NCBI RefSeq assembly: GCF_030317035.1
Contig: NZ_JASZYK010000003.1
Span: 558,001 to 622,000 of the forward strand
Origin: Variovorax sp. J22G73
GTDB lineage: Bacteria; Pseudomonadota; Gammaproteobacteria; Burkholderiales; Burkholderiaceae_C
Reading direction: 5' to 3'
DNA: 64,000 bases
Shown here: in pieces, positions 17,421 to 26,228 of the stretch
Layout: the number at the start of each line of letters is the position of its first letter
Numbering within the stretch: position 1 is the first letter of the stretch
Translations under genes and position numbers: made by a program
The notes under the pieces: generated by a model
Database searches by the model: none
The model's input: the letters and a program-made list of their open reading frames with translations, nothing else
Told to the model about the DNA's origin: nothing

Positions 17421-18212
17421 TCAGAACGCGCTCTTCACCACCCCGCCGTCCACCCGAAGCGCCGCACCCGTGGTCGCCGACGCGAGCGGGCTCGCCACGT
17501 AGGCCACCAGCGAGGCGACTTCCTGCGGCGAGGCGAAGCGCTTGATCAGCGAGGTCGGGCGAATGTTGTGGAAGAACTCTGCCTCCACCTGCTCGAAGCT
17601 CTTGTCGCTGGAGCGCGCCATGCCTTCCACGAAGTCGCCGACGCCGCGCGATTTCGTCGGGCCCGGGAGCACGCTGTTGACGGTGATGTTGGTGCCCGCG
17701 ACCGATTCCGCCAGCCCGCGCGACACCGCGATCTGCGCGGTCTTCGTCATGCCGTAGTGAATCATCTCGGTCGGGATCTGCACCGCGCTCTCGCTCGAGA
17801 TGAAGATGATGCGGCCCCAGTTCGCGCGCTTCATTTCCGGCAGCACCAGGCGCGCCAGGCGCACGCCGCTCAGCACGTTCACGTCGAAGAAGCGCAGCCA
17901 GTCTTCGTCGGGAATGTCTTCGAAGGCCTTGGCCTCGAAGATGCCCAGGTTGTTCACCAGGATGCCGATGCCGGGGTGGCGGCGCACCACTTCCTCGGCG
18001 GCGTCGGCGCGGCTGAGGTCCCCGGCAAAGCCGAGCACCGTGCCTTGCGTTTCCGAGCGGATGCGCTCCACCGCCTCGTCGACCGCCGCCTGCGATCTGC
18101 CGTTGACGATCACGCTGGCGCCTTCTTGCGCCAGCGTGCGCGCAATGGCGTAGCCGATGCCGGCGGTGCTTCCGCTCACCAGGGCGAGCTTTCCGTTGAG
18201 TTGCAGGTCCAT
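17421..18212 (-). CDS. SDR-family oxidoreductase
   Basis: A 263-residue classical short-chain dehydrogenase. SGSTAGIG at residues 13-20 binds the dinucleotide, NNLG near 88-91 replaces NAG, catalytic Ser in FISSESAVQ, and YGMTK gives the Tyr/Lys pair. The C-terminus ends in DGGVVKSAF. AGGAG lies 6 bases before the ATG. It is downstream of, and cotranscribed with, the Asp-nucleophile hydrolase gene (94 bases apart), which itself is divergent from a LysR gene; the pair may convert an epoxide or ester and then oxidise the alcohol, an inference. Confidence 0.9.
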   Translation of the reverse strand: MDLQLNGKLALVSGSTAGIGYAIARTLAQEGASVIVNGRSQAAVDEAVERIRSETQGTVLGFAGDLSRADAAEEVVRRHPGIGILVNNLGIFEAKAFEDIPDEDWLRFFDVNVLSGVRLARLVLPEMKRANWGRIIFISSESAVQIPTEMIHYGMTKTAQIAVSRGLAESVAGTNITVNSVLPGPTKSRGVGDFVEGMARSSDKSFEQVEAEFFHNIRPTSLIKRFASPQEVASLVAYVASPLASATTGAALRVDGGVVKSAF

Positions 18213-18277
18213 ATTGGATCTCCTAGGTTGGTTCGACGTTCATGTTCGTTGAGTTCCGCGGTTCTTGCCAGCCGCGG

Positions 18278-18297
18278 GGGCGGCAAGCTTGCCGCCC
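18278..18297. repeat. Perfect 20-base palindrome
   Basis: GGGCGGCAAGCTTGCCGCCC is fully self-complementary and sits 9 bases after the stop of the upstream hydrolase on the - strand, between the two genes. No T-run follows, so it is not a classical terminator; it could be an mRNA processing or stability hairpin. Confidence 0.6.
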
Positions 18298-18306
18298 GCT
18301 TTCCGG

Positions 18307-19296
18307 TCAGCCCAGGAAGTTGACCAGCGCCGGAATGACCTGCTCCGGCGCCTCTTCCATCAGCCAGTGCCCGGAGCCCTTGACGATCACGCCCTGCACG
18401 TTGGTCGCGACCATCTTTCCCTGCTCGATCAGGAAGGTGCCGCCGGCCTTTTCGCCGGAAAGCACCAGCATCGGCATGGGCAGCGGGGTCTTGCCCAGTT
18501 CGGCGAACTCGGCCGCATCCTGCTCGAAGGCCTTGAAATATTCAAACCCCGCGCGCATGCCGCCGGGCTGGGCGTAGGCCCTGGCGTAGAACTGCCGATC
18601 GGCTTCGGGCACCGAGTGTTTCGGGTCGGCCGCGAAGTCGTTCCAGAAGTGCTCGAAGTAGATGCGCTCGCGCCCCTTCACCAGCGCCAGCGGCGTTGCG
18701 CCGTGGAAATGGAAGTGCCACAGGTCGCGCAGCAGCCACACGTTCTGCCACGCGCCGATGCCGGGCAGGAAGGCGTCCATGAGCACCACCTTGTCGGTCT
18801 CGGCGGGAAACTGCGCGGCATAGGCGTAGGCCACCATCAGGCCGATGTCGTGGCCGACGATGCTCACGCTGCGAAAGCCGAGCGAGCGCACCAGCTCGTG
18901 GATGTCGACGGCCATGTTCTTCTTGCCGTAGCCCGTCTCGGGCTTGGACGAATCGCCGGCCCCGCGCAGGTCGGGCACCAGCACGGTGTGCGACTTGGCC
19001 AGCAGCGGCATCAGCGGGTTCCACATGTGGCCGGTCTCGGCGTAGCCGTGCAGCAGCACGACGACCGGGCCGCTGCCGCCGATGCGGTAGTGGATGCGGG
19101 TGCCGTTCACCTCCGCGCTGCCCGAGCGAAAGCCGCGCACCGCGTCGGCGGCCGGGGCGGCGTTCGCGGCATTCGCGGCATTTGCGGTAGTGCCCAGGGC
19201 CAGGGCGGCGCCGAGGCCGACGGCGCCGGCAAGCAGCGAGCGGCGGGTGGAGATGGGCGCAGAGGTGGCTGCGGGGGTGAAATCGGTGTCGGTCAT
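18307..19296 (-). CDS. Exported epoxide-hydrolase/dehalogenase-type alpha/beta hydrolase
   Basis: A 329-residue protein with a twin-arginine signal (STRRSLLAG at residues 16-24, hydrophobic stretch to about 45) and a mature alpha/beta-hydrolase domain. HGYAETGHMW forms the oxyanion loop. The nucleophile is Asp in VGHDIG near residue 150, as in epoxide hydrolases and fluoroacetate/haloalkane dehalogenases, not Ser. The C-terminal histidine is in GSGHWLMEE. Export by the Tat route is predicted from the signal. It is divergent from a LysR gene with two inverted repeats between them and precedes an SDR gene. Confidence 0.88.
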   Translation of the reverse strand: MTDTDFTPAATSAPISTRRSLLAGAVGLGAALALGTTANAANAANAAPAADAVRGFRSGSAEVNGTRIHYRIGGSGPVVVLLHGYAETGHMWNPLMPLLAKSHTVLVPDLRGAGDSSKPETGYGKKNMAVDIHELVRSLGFRSVSIVGHDIGLMVAYAYAAQFPAETDKVVLMDAFLPGIGAWQNVWLLRDLWHFHFHGATPLALVKGRERIYFEHFWNDFAADPKHSVPEADRQFYARAYAQPGGMRAGFEYFKAFEQDAAEFAELGKTPLPMPMLVLSGEKAGGTFLIEQGKMVATNVQGVIVKGSGHWLMEEAPEQVIPALVNFLG

Positions 19297-19332
19297 CTGG
19301 AACTTCCTTTCTGTCGAGTTGCTGGGGTGAGG

Positions 19333-19347
19333 TGAATTTATGATTCA
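19333..19347. promoter_or_regulatory. Putative LysR site 1
   Basis: TGAAT-N5-ATTCA inverted repeat in the gap between the Asp-nucleophile hydrolase and the LysR gene. Its arms match those of the second site at 19385-19401, which supports a common binding protein. Confidence 0.5.
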
Positions 19348-19384
19348 GCTTCACTTCCATAAAGAGGCCAAAAGTGGTTTACTC

Positions 19385-19401
19385 ATTCAGCTTTTATGAA
19401 T
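19385..19401. promoter_or_regulatory. Putative LysR site 2
   Basis: ATTCA-N7-TGAAT inverted repeat 18 bases before the LysR start, containing a T-N11-A core (TCA...TGA) typical of LysR recognition. It shares its arms with site 1. Confidence 0.55.
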
Positions 19402-19418
19402 GATTGGAGGTTGGCCCC

Positions 19419-20339
19419 ATGGACCGATTGCGTGCGTACGAAGTGTTCGTCACCGTGGTGGCGCGGGGCAGTTTCACCAAGGCGGCCGACGCGCTGGACA
19501 CCTCGCCGGCCAACGTGACGCGCTACGTCAACGAGCTGGAAGCGCACCTGCACACGCGGCTCATCAACCGCACGTCGCGCCGCCTGTCGCTCACCGAAGG
19601 CGGCGAAGCGCTGTTCGACCGGGCGAAATCCATCCTGGAGGAAGTGGCCGAGACCGAGGCCCTGGCGACCACCGCGTCGCTGCAGCCGCGGGGGCGCCTG
19701 CGCGTCAACGCGCCGCTGAGCTTCGGCAGCCTGGTGCTGGCGCCGCTGTGGCCGAAGTTCATGGCGAAGTACCCCGACGTCGAGCTCGACATCGCGCTCA
19801 TCGACCGCGTGGTCGACATCGTCGAAGAGGGCTTCGACCTGGCCATTCGCATCTCGCGCACCACCTCGGGCAACCACATCGCGCGCCGCCTGGGCCGCTC
19901 GCCCAACCTGGTCTGCGCCTCACCCGCCTACCTGGCGGCCCACGGCATGCCCGAGGTTCCGGCGGACCTGGCGCGCCACCCGTGCCTGGGTTACACGTAC
20001 GGCGCGACCTCCGACGAGTGGCAGTTCGCCGGCCCCGGCGGAACGCTCGAATCCGTGCGCGTGCGCTGGGTCTTGCGGGCCAACAACGGCGACACCGCCC
20101 GCGCCGCGGCGCTCGCCGGCGCGGGCGTCATCTGGCAGCCGAGCTTCGTGATCGGCGAGGACGTGCGCGCCGGCCGGTTGGTCGAGGTGCTGCCCGGCTA
20201 TCACATGCCGCCAGTGGACATCCTGGCGATCTATGCCAGCCGCCGGCACCTCAGCGCGAAGGTGCGACTGATGGTCGACTTTCTGGTCGAGGCCTTGCAA
20301 GGTGCACAGGCAGAAAAAGGCGAGCGGGCAGCGGGTTGA
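19419..20339 (+). CDS. LysR-family transcriptional regulator
   Basis: A 306-residue LysR protein: winged HTH at about residues 1-60 (LRAYEVFVTVVARGSFTKAADALDTSPANVTRYVNELE) and effector domain (about 90-295, FDLAIRISRTTSGNHIARRLG). The closest general type is the CrgA/DsdC-like large LysR subgroup with the typical NRTSRRLSLTEGG wing. A TTGGAGG ribosome site precedes the ATG at 19419. It is divergent from the hydrolase-SDR operon and is its likely regulator. Confidence 0.92.
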   Translation: MDRLRAYEVFVTVVARGSFTKAADALDTSPANVTRYVNELEAHLHTRLINRTSRRLSLTEGGEALFDRAKSILEEVAETEALATTASLQPRGRLRVNAPLSFGSLVLAPLWPKFMAKYPDVELDIALIDRVVDIVEEGFDLAIRISRTTSGNHIARRLGRSPNLVCASPAYLAAHGMPEVPADLARHPCLGYTYGATSDEWQFAGPGGTLESVRVRWVLRANNGDTARAAALAGAGVIWQPSFVIGEDVRAGRLVEVLPGYHMPPVDILAIYASRRHLSAKVRLMVDFLVEALQGAQAEKGERAAG

Positions 20340-20358
20340 AGGCGGCCGCCAGTCGGCC

Positions 20359-21831
20359 TTATTGCGGCGTTGGCGCGCCGGCGCTCGCAGCGCCCGGGAC
20401 GGCATCGCGGCCACTGGCGGAACCGGAACCGGCACCGGGCGCCTCTGCCGACGGCTGCGGCCCCAGTGCAATGACGAACTCGGTGCCCGGCGACGCCGCG
20501 TGCGCCGTCAACCGCCAGCTGTGCGCCAGCGCGATCTCCTGGCAGATCGCAAGGCCCAGCCCCGCGCCTTCGTCGCGCCGCCCGGCGCCGCGCCAGAAGC
20601 GGTCGAAGATCTTCGGCAGGTCTTCGACCGGAATGCCTGGCCCTTCGTCGCGCACCGAAATCCGGTGCGCATCGGCGGCAAGCCGCACCACGCCGTGCGG
20701 CGGCGAATGCTGGATCGCGTTTTCCAGCAGGTTCTTCAGCAGCGTGAAGAGCGCCCCTCGGTCCGCCTGCCAGGCCAGCGCGTCCGCTGACACATGCAGC
20801 GCCAGCCGAACCTCGCGGCGCCCGGCCAGCCGACCGAGGTAGTCGCCCACCTCGTCCACCAGCGCGGCCGCGCCGACGGGGCCGATCTTGTAGTTGCACA
20901 GCTCCGTGGCCTCGGCCAGGTGCAGGAGCTGGTTGACGTGCCGGGCCATCTGGTCGACGTCGCGAATCAAGGCCTCGCGATCGAGCGCGGCATCGCCGTT
21001 GCCGCCGAGCTCGATCTGCGCGCGAATCAGCGAGAGCGGGGTCTTCAGCTCGTGCGCCGCCGCCGACAGGAAGTCTTGCTGCGCGCCGTAGCCGCGCTCG
21101 ACCCGGTCCAGCGCCCGGTTGAAGGCCTCGATCAGCGGCAGCATTTCCGAGGGCAGCCCCTGCACACTCAAGCGGGCGTCGAGCGTGCGCGGCGTGATGC
21201 GCGCGGCACCCTCTGACGCCGCGCGCAGCGGCCTGAGCATGCGGCCCAGCGTGAAGTACATGGCCACGGCGAACACCAGCACCGACGCAAGGCTGGCCAA
21301 CAGAATGCCTTGCCCGAGCGCCGGCAGCCCGACGCTGCGGTCCATGAGCTCGATCAGCCGCTGGCTCACCGCCACCTGCACGTACCACTGCTGCCCCGCG
21401 TGCGCCACGCCGTGCGTCACCACGCGCACCGGCAACCCGTTCGACACCGAATCGAAGCCGTGGTCGAGCTCCCCGAAGCCCCCGGCTCCTTCGGCGAACA
21501 GCGCGACGGCGCCTTGCCCGGCCGGCAGCACGACGGTGCCGGCCGCGTCGAGCACGCGCACCGATATTTCCTGGCCCATGCCCGTGTAGAGCCAGCTCGG
21601 GAGCTTTGCGTCGTTCAACCCGCTCGGGCGCCCCGCCGCATCGAACTGCAGCTCGCGCCCGATCAGTCGCGCATGCGTGCTGATGCCTTCGTTCAGCGTG
21701 TTGCCCTGCAGCAGCACCGTTGCGGCGCTCACGGCCACGATCAGCACGATGCACACCAATATGCCGGCGACATACGCGCCCAGCAGGCGCGCGCCGAGGC
21801 TACGCGGCCAGCGGAGCTTCGCGAAGCGCAT
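20359..21831 (-). CDS. Sensor histidine kinase
   Basis: A 490-residue membrane histidine kinase. Transmembrane segments are at about residues 15-40 and 170-193, enclosing a ~130-residue periplasmic sensor, then HAMP, the phospho-acceptor His260 in AAAHELKTPLSLIR, an N-box NLLENAIQHS near 370 and G-boxes DEGPGIP and GAGLGLAI. The C-terminal ~35 residues are Ala/Gly/Pro-rich. The ATG at 21831 overlaps the response regulator's end by 32 bases, so translation is probably coupled. Operon order is mipA, regulator, kinase. Confidence 0.93.
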   Translation of the reverse strand: MRFAKLRWPRSLGARLLGAYVAGILVCIVLIVAVSAATVLLQGNTLNEGISTHARLIGRELQFDAAGRPSGLNDAKLPSWLYTGMGQEISVRVLDAAGTVVLPAGQGAVALFAEGAGGFGELDHGFDSVSNGLPVRVVTHGVAHAGQQWYVQVAVSQRLIELMDRSVGLPALGQGILLASLASVLVFAVAMYFTLGRMLRPLRAASEGAARITPRTLDARLSVQGLPSEMLPLIEAFNRALDRVERGYGAQQDFLSAAAHELKTPLSLIRAQIELGGNGDAALDREALIRDVDQMARHVNQLLHLAEATELCNYKIGPVGAAALVDEVGDYLGRLAGRREVRLALHVSADALAWQADRGALFTLLKNLLENAIQHSPPHGVVRLAADAHRISVRDEGPGIPVEDLPKIFDRFWRGAGRRDEGAGLGLAICQEIALAHSWRLTAHAASPGTEFVIALGPQPSAEAPGAGSGSASGRDAVPGAASAGAPTPQ

Positions 21832-22486
21832 AGCCGTGCCCCCTGACGTTGGCGATCTGCAGCGACGACCCCACGGCCTGCAGCTTTCGGCGCAGGCGGT
21901 GCAATGCCACGTCGAGCGCATTGGGCGTGACGGCTTCCGACAGCCCCCACGCGGCCGACTCGAGCGCGCCGCGGCGCACGGTGTGGCCGCCGCTGCGAAC
22001 CAGGCACAGCATGATCTGCAACTCGGCCGGCGCGAGCGTGACGCTGTCGCCGGCGCAGGCCAGCGTGCCGTTTTCCGGGTGCACGCGAATGTCGGCGAAG
22101 CCCGGCGACAGGCTCTGCAGCTGGGCCGGCCTGCGCAGCAGCGCGCGCACGCGCGCGACCAGCTCCTCCATGGGAAAGGGCTTGGCCAGGTAGTCGTCGG
22201 CGCCCGACTCGAGACCGTCGACGCGGTCGTGCAAGGCGTCGCGCGCGGTCAGCATGAGGCAGGGCATGCGCATGCCGGCTTCACGCAGGCGGCGCACCAG
22301 CGCCAGGCCGTCGCCGTCGGGCAGGCCGCGGTCGACCACCAGGGCCGCATAGGGCGTTTCGCGCAGCGCGTGCCAGGCGAGGTCGATGCGCCCGAACACA
22401 TCGGCCTCGATGCCCGCGCCGGCCAGGGCCTTGCACACCAGGGCGGCCATGCGGTCGTGGTCCTCGATCAGCGCGATGCGATTCAT
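21800..22486 (-). CDS. OmpR-family response regulator
   Basis: A 228-residue response regulator. Receiver domain (about 1-118) has the acidic pair in ALIEDHD, phospho-acceptor Asp52 in VVDRGLPDGDG and Lys in YLAKPF. The C-terminal winged HTH (about 130-225) has VTLAPAELQIMLCLVRSGGHTV and DVALHRLRRKLQ. An upstream in-frame start at 22498 would add four residues. It works with the overlapping kinase gene and probably controls mipA and/or the divergent RND efflux operon. Confidence 0.93.
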   Translation of the reverse strand: MNRIALIEDHDRMAALVCKALAGAGIEADVFGRIDLAWHALRETPYAALVVDRGLPDGDGLALVRRLREAGMRMPCLMLTARDALHDRVDGLESGADDYLAKPFPMEELVARVRALLRRPAQLQSLSPGFADIRVHPENGTLACAGDSVTLAPAELQIMLCLVRSGGHTVRRGALESAAWGLSEAVTPNALDVALHRLRRKLQAVGSSLQIANVRGHGYALREAPLAA

Positions 22487-22501
22487 GCGGCCGAGCATGC
22501 A

Positions 22502-23344
22502 TCAAAAACGATAGAGATAGCCGGCGGAAAACGACGTCAGGCTCGAGCGGTTGACCAGTGGGCTGTTCTTGACCTGCTTGCCCAACTGCGTGGCGCTGAC
22601 ATCGACGAACACCGATTGGCGGGCGTCGATGGCATAGCCCACGCGCAGGCCGACTTCGGTGTTGAGCGTCGAGGCCCCGAGGTAGGCGGGGCGCCCGGTG
22701 CGCGCCTCGTCGGCGCGCACGCCGTAGTAGTAGTCGACGTATTTCCTGTCGAGCCAGGTGGCCTCCACGCGCGGCGTGAGGGTGAAGTTGCCCGCGCGGA
22801 AATCGCGCTGCACGCCCAGGCGAAAGTTCTGGCCCTTGCTCTTGCCCGAGGCGTCGCCGAGCCATTCGGCCGAAACGTCGGCGATCTCGTTGCGCCAGGT
22901 GACTCCGGCGCCGAGCCAGAGGCTGCCCTTGCGCTGCGCCATGCCTTCAAGGATCGGGGCGTCGTCCGGCTTGTAGCCGCCCAGGCCGTACTTGGCGCGC
23001 AGGCCGAAGCTCAGCGACGAGCGGGCGCCCAGGTCGAACCTGGAGAGCTTCAGCTCCGCCCCGGTGCCGAGCACGCGCACGTAGCGGTTCTCGAAGTAGA
23101 TGAGCGGAAGACCCTGGGTCTTGTTGCCTGCGCCGGTGTAGGGCTGCTGCTTGACGCCGGCCGCGACGCCCAGGCCCCAGCGCGAAACGTCGACCGGCGG
23201 TTCGGCCGGGGACAAGGACTGGTCGAGGCTGGCGTCCTGCGCCCATGCGGCGGAGGAGACCGACAGGGCCAGCAGGCCCGAAGACAGGGCGGCAAGCCGG
23301 TGAGAAGAAGCGAACAGGGAGCGAAGCGAGGAGGCACGCGGCAT
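22502..23344 (-). CDS. mipA: MipA/OmpV-family outer membrane protein
   Basis: A 280-residue outer membrane beta-barrel of the MipA/OmpV family: signal peptide (about 1-36, ending SSAAWAQ), then GVAAGVKQQPYTGAGNKTQGLPLIYFENRYVRVLG and terminal aromatic FSAGYLYRF, the usual C-terminal insertion signal. The ATG at 23344 gives the better signal peptide; an ATG at 23380 would add 12 residues. MipA genes are commonly found next to two-component systems, as here (15 bases to the response regulator). Role in envelope homeostasis is family knowledge. Confidence 0.9.
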   Translation of the reverse strand: MPRASSLRSLFASSHRLAALSSGLLALSVSSAAWAQDASLDQSLSPAEPPVDVSRWGLGVAAGVKQQPYTGAGNKTQGLPLIYFENRYVRVLGTGAELKLSRFDLGARSSLSFGLRAKYGLGGYKPDDAPILEGMAQRKGSLWLGAGVTWRNEIADVSAEWLGDASGKSKGQNFRLGVQRDFRAGNFTLTPRVEATWLDRKYVDYYYGVRADEARTGRPAYLGASTLNTEVGLRVGYAIDARQSVFVDVSATQLGKQVKNSPLVNRSSLTSFSAGYLYRF

Positions 23345-23539
23345 GGCTGGGCCAATCAGGGTTGTGAGGGAAGCCCGCATCCTCGGGGCGGCCGTCTTAC
23401 TGCGTTCTTACTGGGCACCGGACGCCGGACGCTTGACGCCAGAAATGACAAGGCCGCGATTCGCCATCGGCGCCGCCCGGTAAGCGTGCAGCAAGACAGG
23501 CGGGCCGACGATGCGACCAGCTTTTCAACCGGAGTTCGC

Positions 23540-25072
23540 GTGCCTTCTCTTCTTCCCGTATTGCTGGCCGTCTGCACATTGGCTGGCGGTTGCGCGACAC
23601 AGCCCGGCTACGTGCGACCTGCGCTCGGTATGCCGTCGTCATGGTCCACGCCTGCAGAACCTGCCGAGACTGCCGGGCCTGTCGGGACCGCGCCGCCGGT
23701 TCCGGCCAATGCCGGTGATGCCGGTGATGCCGGCGATGCCGGCGATGCCGGCGACGCGTGGTGGAAAGCCCTGTCCGACCCCGCCGTCGACGCGCTGGTT
23801 TCCGCTGCACTGGCCGACAGTCCCACGCTCGCGCAGGCCATCGCGCATGTGGACGAAGCGCGGGCCGCGTTCGGCGGCAGTGCCGCGCAGCGCCTGCCTG
23901 CGGTTGGCTTCACATCCACCGCTGGCCGCGGTCGCAGCCTCGACAGCGGCTCCGACTCCGGTGCCGGCACCGTCACCGGGAGCTCGGCCAGCGCGGGCCT
24001 GTCGCTGAGTTGGGAGCTGGACCTGTTCGGGCGTGTGCGCGACACCGTCACGGCCAGGCGCGAACGGCTCGACGCACGCACGGCCGATGCGCGCGCGGCC
24101 CGGCTCGCGCTCGCCGCGGAGGTGGCCAACGGCGTGCTGGCATGGCGCGGCTGCGCGTTCTCGCAGCAGGTGCAGGCAGCGGACATCGACTCGCGCGCCC
24201 GCACGCTGGCAATGACGCGCAACCGGCTGGCCGCCGGCTTCGCCGCCGCGGTGGACGAGGCGCGCGCGGCCAGCGGCCTTGCGGCCGCGCGCACCGAGCT
24301 CGCTGCGCGGCAGGCGCAGTGCGAGCGCCAGATTCACGCCCTGGTGGCGCTCACGGGCCAGCAGGGCGCGGCCGTGCGCGAGCAGGTGCTTGTAACGCCG
24401 GGCGGCGGCGCAGACTGGTTCATGCCCGCGCCGCCGGCGCTCGCGCTCGCCGTGCCGCCCGAGGTGCTTGCAGCGCATCCGAAAGTGAGGGCGGCCGACC
24501 GGGAGGCGGCCGCGGCCTGGGCCGACATCGGCGCGGCCCGCGCCGCGCGGTTGCCTCGCGTCGACCTGGGCGCGCTGCTGACCGGCAACTGGATGCGCGC
24601 CGCCGGCTCGACGCTGCACGCCACGAGCTGGTCGCTGGCCGCGAACCTGGCCGCGCCGCTCTTCGACGGCGGTGCGGGCGCGTCGGCCGTGGACACCGCC
24701 GAAGCGCGCTACCGCGCGGCCGTGGCCTCGCTTGCACAGGCCGTGCGGCAGGCCGCGCAGGACATCGAGAACGCGCTGACCGATGCCGCCTCGGCCGCTC
24801 GGCGAATGGACACCACGCGCGAGGCCGTCGCGGCCGCGCGCACCACCTTCTCGGCGACCGAGGCGCGCTGGCTCGCCGGCGCGGTCAGCCTGTTCGAACT
24901 CGAAGACGCGCGCCGCCAGCTCGCGGGCGCCGAAGACAGCGCCATCGCCGCGCGGCGCGACCGTGCGCAGGCATGGGTCGCGCTCATCAAGGCGTCGGGC
25001 AATTCCGCCGCAGCCACCACGTTCAACCTTGTTCCCCAGCCGGACCTTCTCCATGCAGACGCCTTCCACTGA
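23540..25072 (+). CDS. RND efflux outer membrane factor, NodT/OprM-type lipoprotein
   Basis: A 510-residue TolC-like outer membrane channel. The protein starts with GTG at 23540, five bases after a GGAG ribosome site, and has a lipoprotein signal with a Cys near residue 18 (LAVCTLAGGC). The NodT motifs follow: GYVRPALGMPSSW, WWKALSDPAVDALVSAAL, LSWELDLFGRVRDTVTARRERL, and the second OEP repeat near the C-terminus (LFDGGAGASAVDTAEARYRAAVASL). A five-fold Gly-Asp-Ala repeat sits near residue 58-72. First gene of the operon; its end overlaps the adaptor gene by 20 bases. Confidence 0.92.
   Translation: MPSLLPVLLAVCTLAGGCATQPGYVRPALGMPSSWSTPAEPAETAGPVGTAPPVPANAGDAGDAGDAGDAGDAWWKALSDPAVDALVSAALADSPTLAQAIAHVDEARAAFGGSAAQRLPAVGFTSTAGRGRSLDSGSDSGAGTVTGSSASAGLSLSWELDLFGRVRDTVTARRERLDARTADARAARLALAAEVANGVLAWRGCAFSQQVQAADIDSRARTLAMTRNRLAAGFAAAVDEARAASGLAAARTELAARQAQCERQIHALVALTGQQGAAVREQVLVTPGGGADWFMPAPPALALAVPPEVLAAHPKVRAADREAAAAWADIGAARAARLPRVDLGALLTGNWMRAAGSTLHATSWSLAANLAAPLFDGGAGASAVDTAEARYRAAVASLAQAVRQAAQDIENALTDAASAARRMDTTREAVAAARTTFSATEARWLAGAVSLFELEDARRQLAGAEDSAIAARRDRAQAWVALIKASGNSAAATTFNLVPQPDLLHADAFH
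23711..23755 (+). repeat. Five tandem 9-base repeats inside the outer membrane factor gene
   Basis: Five copies of GCCGGYGAY encode (Ala-Gly-Asp)n in the N-terminal linker after the lipid-modified Cys. The unit number is a multiple of three bases, so length changes keep the frame. It is likely a slippage-prone linker. Confidence 0.9.
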
Positions 25073-26228
25073 CTTCCAGCCCGCCGACACGCCACCGCCA
25101 CGCGCCTCCCGCAAGCTCTTGCTGTTCGCGCTCGCCGGCACGGCGCTCGCGCTGCTCGCCTCGGCTGCCGTGCTCGGCTTCGGCGGCCCGCGGAAAAAGA
25201 CCACCGTGCCCGCGGCCGCCATCGCCGCGCTGACGGTGCAGAGCGCCACCGCCCGCGAGGTGCCCTGGCCAGCGACGCTCGATGCGTCGGGCGCCATCGC
25301 GCCCTGGCAGGAAACCGTGGTCGGCACGCAGGTCGCCGGCCTGCGGCTGGTCGAGCTGCGCGTCAACGTCGGCGACACGGTGCGGCGCGGCCAGCTGCTC
25401 GCGCGCTTCGACGCCGACACGCTGCGCGCCGATTGCGACCAGCTGCAGGCCGCGCTCGACCAGGCGGTGGCGCAGGCCGCGCAGGCGACCACCAACCGAG
25501 ACCGCGCGCTGAAGCTGCAGGGCAGCGGTGGCATCAGCGAGCAGGAGGTGCTGCAGCACGTGACGCAGGCCGACAGCGCGCGCGCCCAGGTCGGCGCGGC
25601 CCGCGCGCAACTGGCCTCGCGGCGGCTCCAGCTGCGCCACGCCGAAGTGCTCGCGCCCGACGACGGCGTGATCAGCGCGCGCAGCGCGACCCTGGGCGCG
25701 GTCGGCACCGTGGGGCAGGAGCTGTTCCGGCTGATTCGCCAGGGCCGGCTCGAATGGCGCGGCGAGCTCACGGCCACCCAGTTCTCGCAGGCCGAGCGCG
25801 GACAGCAGGTCGTGCTCGCACTGCCGGACGGGCGCAGCGTGGAGGCCCGTGTTCGCCAGCTCGCGCCCACGCTGGACGCGCAGACCCGGCTGGGCCTGGT
25901 CTACGCCGACCTCGCGGCCGGCGGCCCGGCGCGCGCCGGCATGTACGCCGGCGGCAGCATCCTGCTGGCGCAACGACCAGCGCTGGTGGTGCCGGCAGCG
26001 AGCCTGCTGCTGCGCGACGGGCGCACCCATGTGTTGAAGCTGACCGGCACGCAGCGCATGCAGCGCGTGGTGCTGCAGACCGTGGTGGCAGGCCGCCGGC
26101 GCGCCGACGAGGCGGAGATCGTGCAGGGGCTGGCCGCGGGCGAGCGGGTGGTGGCGCGGGGCGCGGGCTTTCTCAACGACGGCGACACGGTTCGCCTCGC
26201 GGACAGCCACGAGGGCCAGACACCGTGA
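25053..26228 (+). CDS. RND efflux periplasmic adaptor (membrane fusion protein)
   Basis: A 391-residue HlyD/AcrA-type adaptor. An N-terminal transmembrane anchor (about 22-42) is followed by barrel-sandwich half-motifs (WQETVVGTQVAGLRLVELRVNVGDTVRRGQLLARFD and HAEVLAPDDGVISARSATLGAVGTVGQELFRLI), a coiled-coil hairpin (about 120-190), beta-barrel and membrane-proximal domains. The ATG at 25053 lies inside the preceding gene. Its stop overlaps the GTG start of the pump gene (GTGA). Confidence 0.93.
   Translation: MQTPSTDFQPADTPPPRASRKLLLFALAGTALALLASAAVLGFGGPRKKTTVPAAAIAALTVQSATAREVPWPATLDASGAIAPWQETVVGTQVAGLRLVELRVNVGDTVRRGQLLARFDADTLRADCDQLQAALDQAVAQAAQATTNRDRALKLQGSGGISEQEVLQHVTQADSARAQVGAARAQLASRRLQLRHAEVLAPDDGVISARSATLGAVGTVGQELFRLIRQGRLEWRGELTATQFSQAERGQQVVLALPDGRSVEARVRQLAPTLDAQTRLGLVYADLAAGGPARAGMYAGGSILLAQRPALVVPAASLLLRDGRTHVLKLTGTQRMQRVVLQTVVAGRRRADEAEIVQGLAAGERVVARGAGFLNDGDTVRLADSHEGQTP

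Noticed and set aside
21677..25072. Very long + strand open frame of 1131 codons across the two-component system
   Set aside because: Only the part from 23540 is the outer membrane factor; the rest is an antisense shadow of the response regulator, kinase and mipA genes in high-GC sequence.
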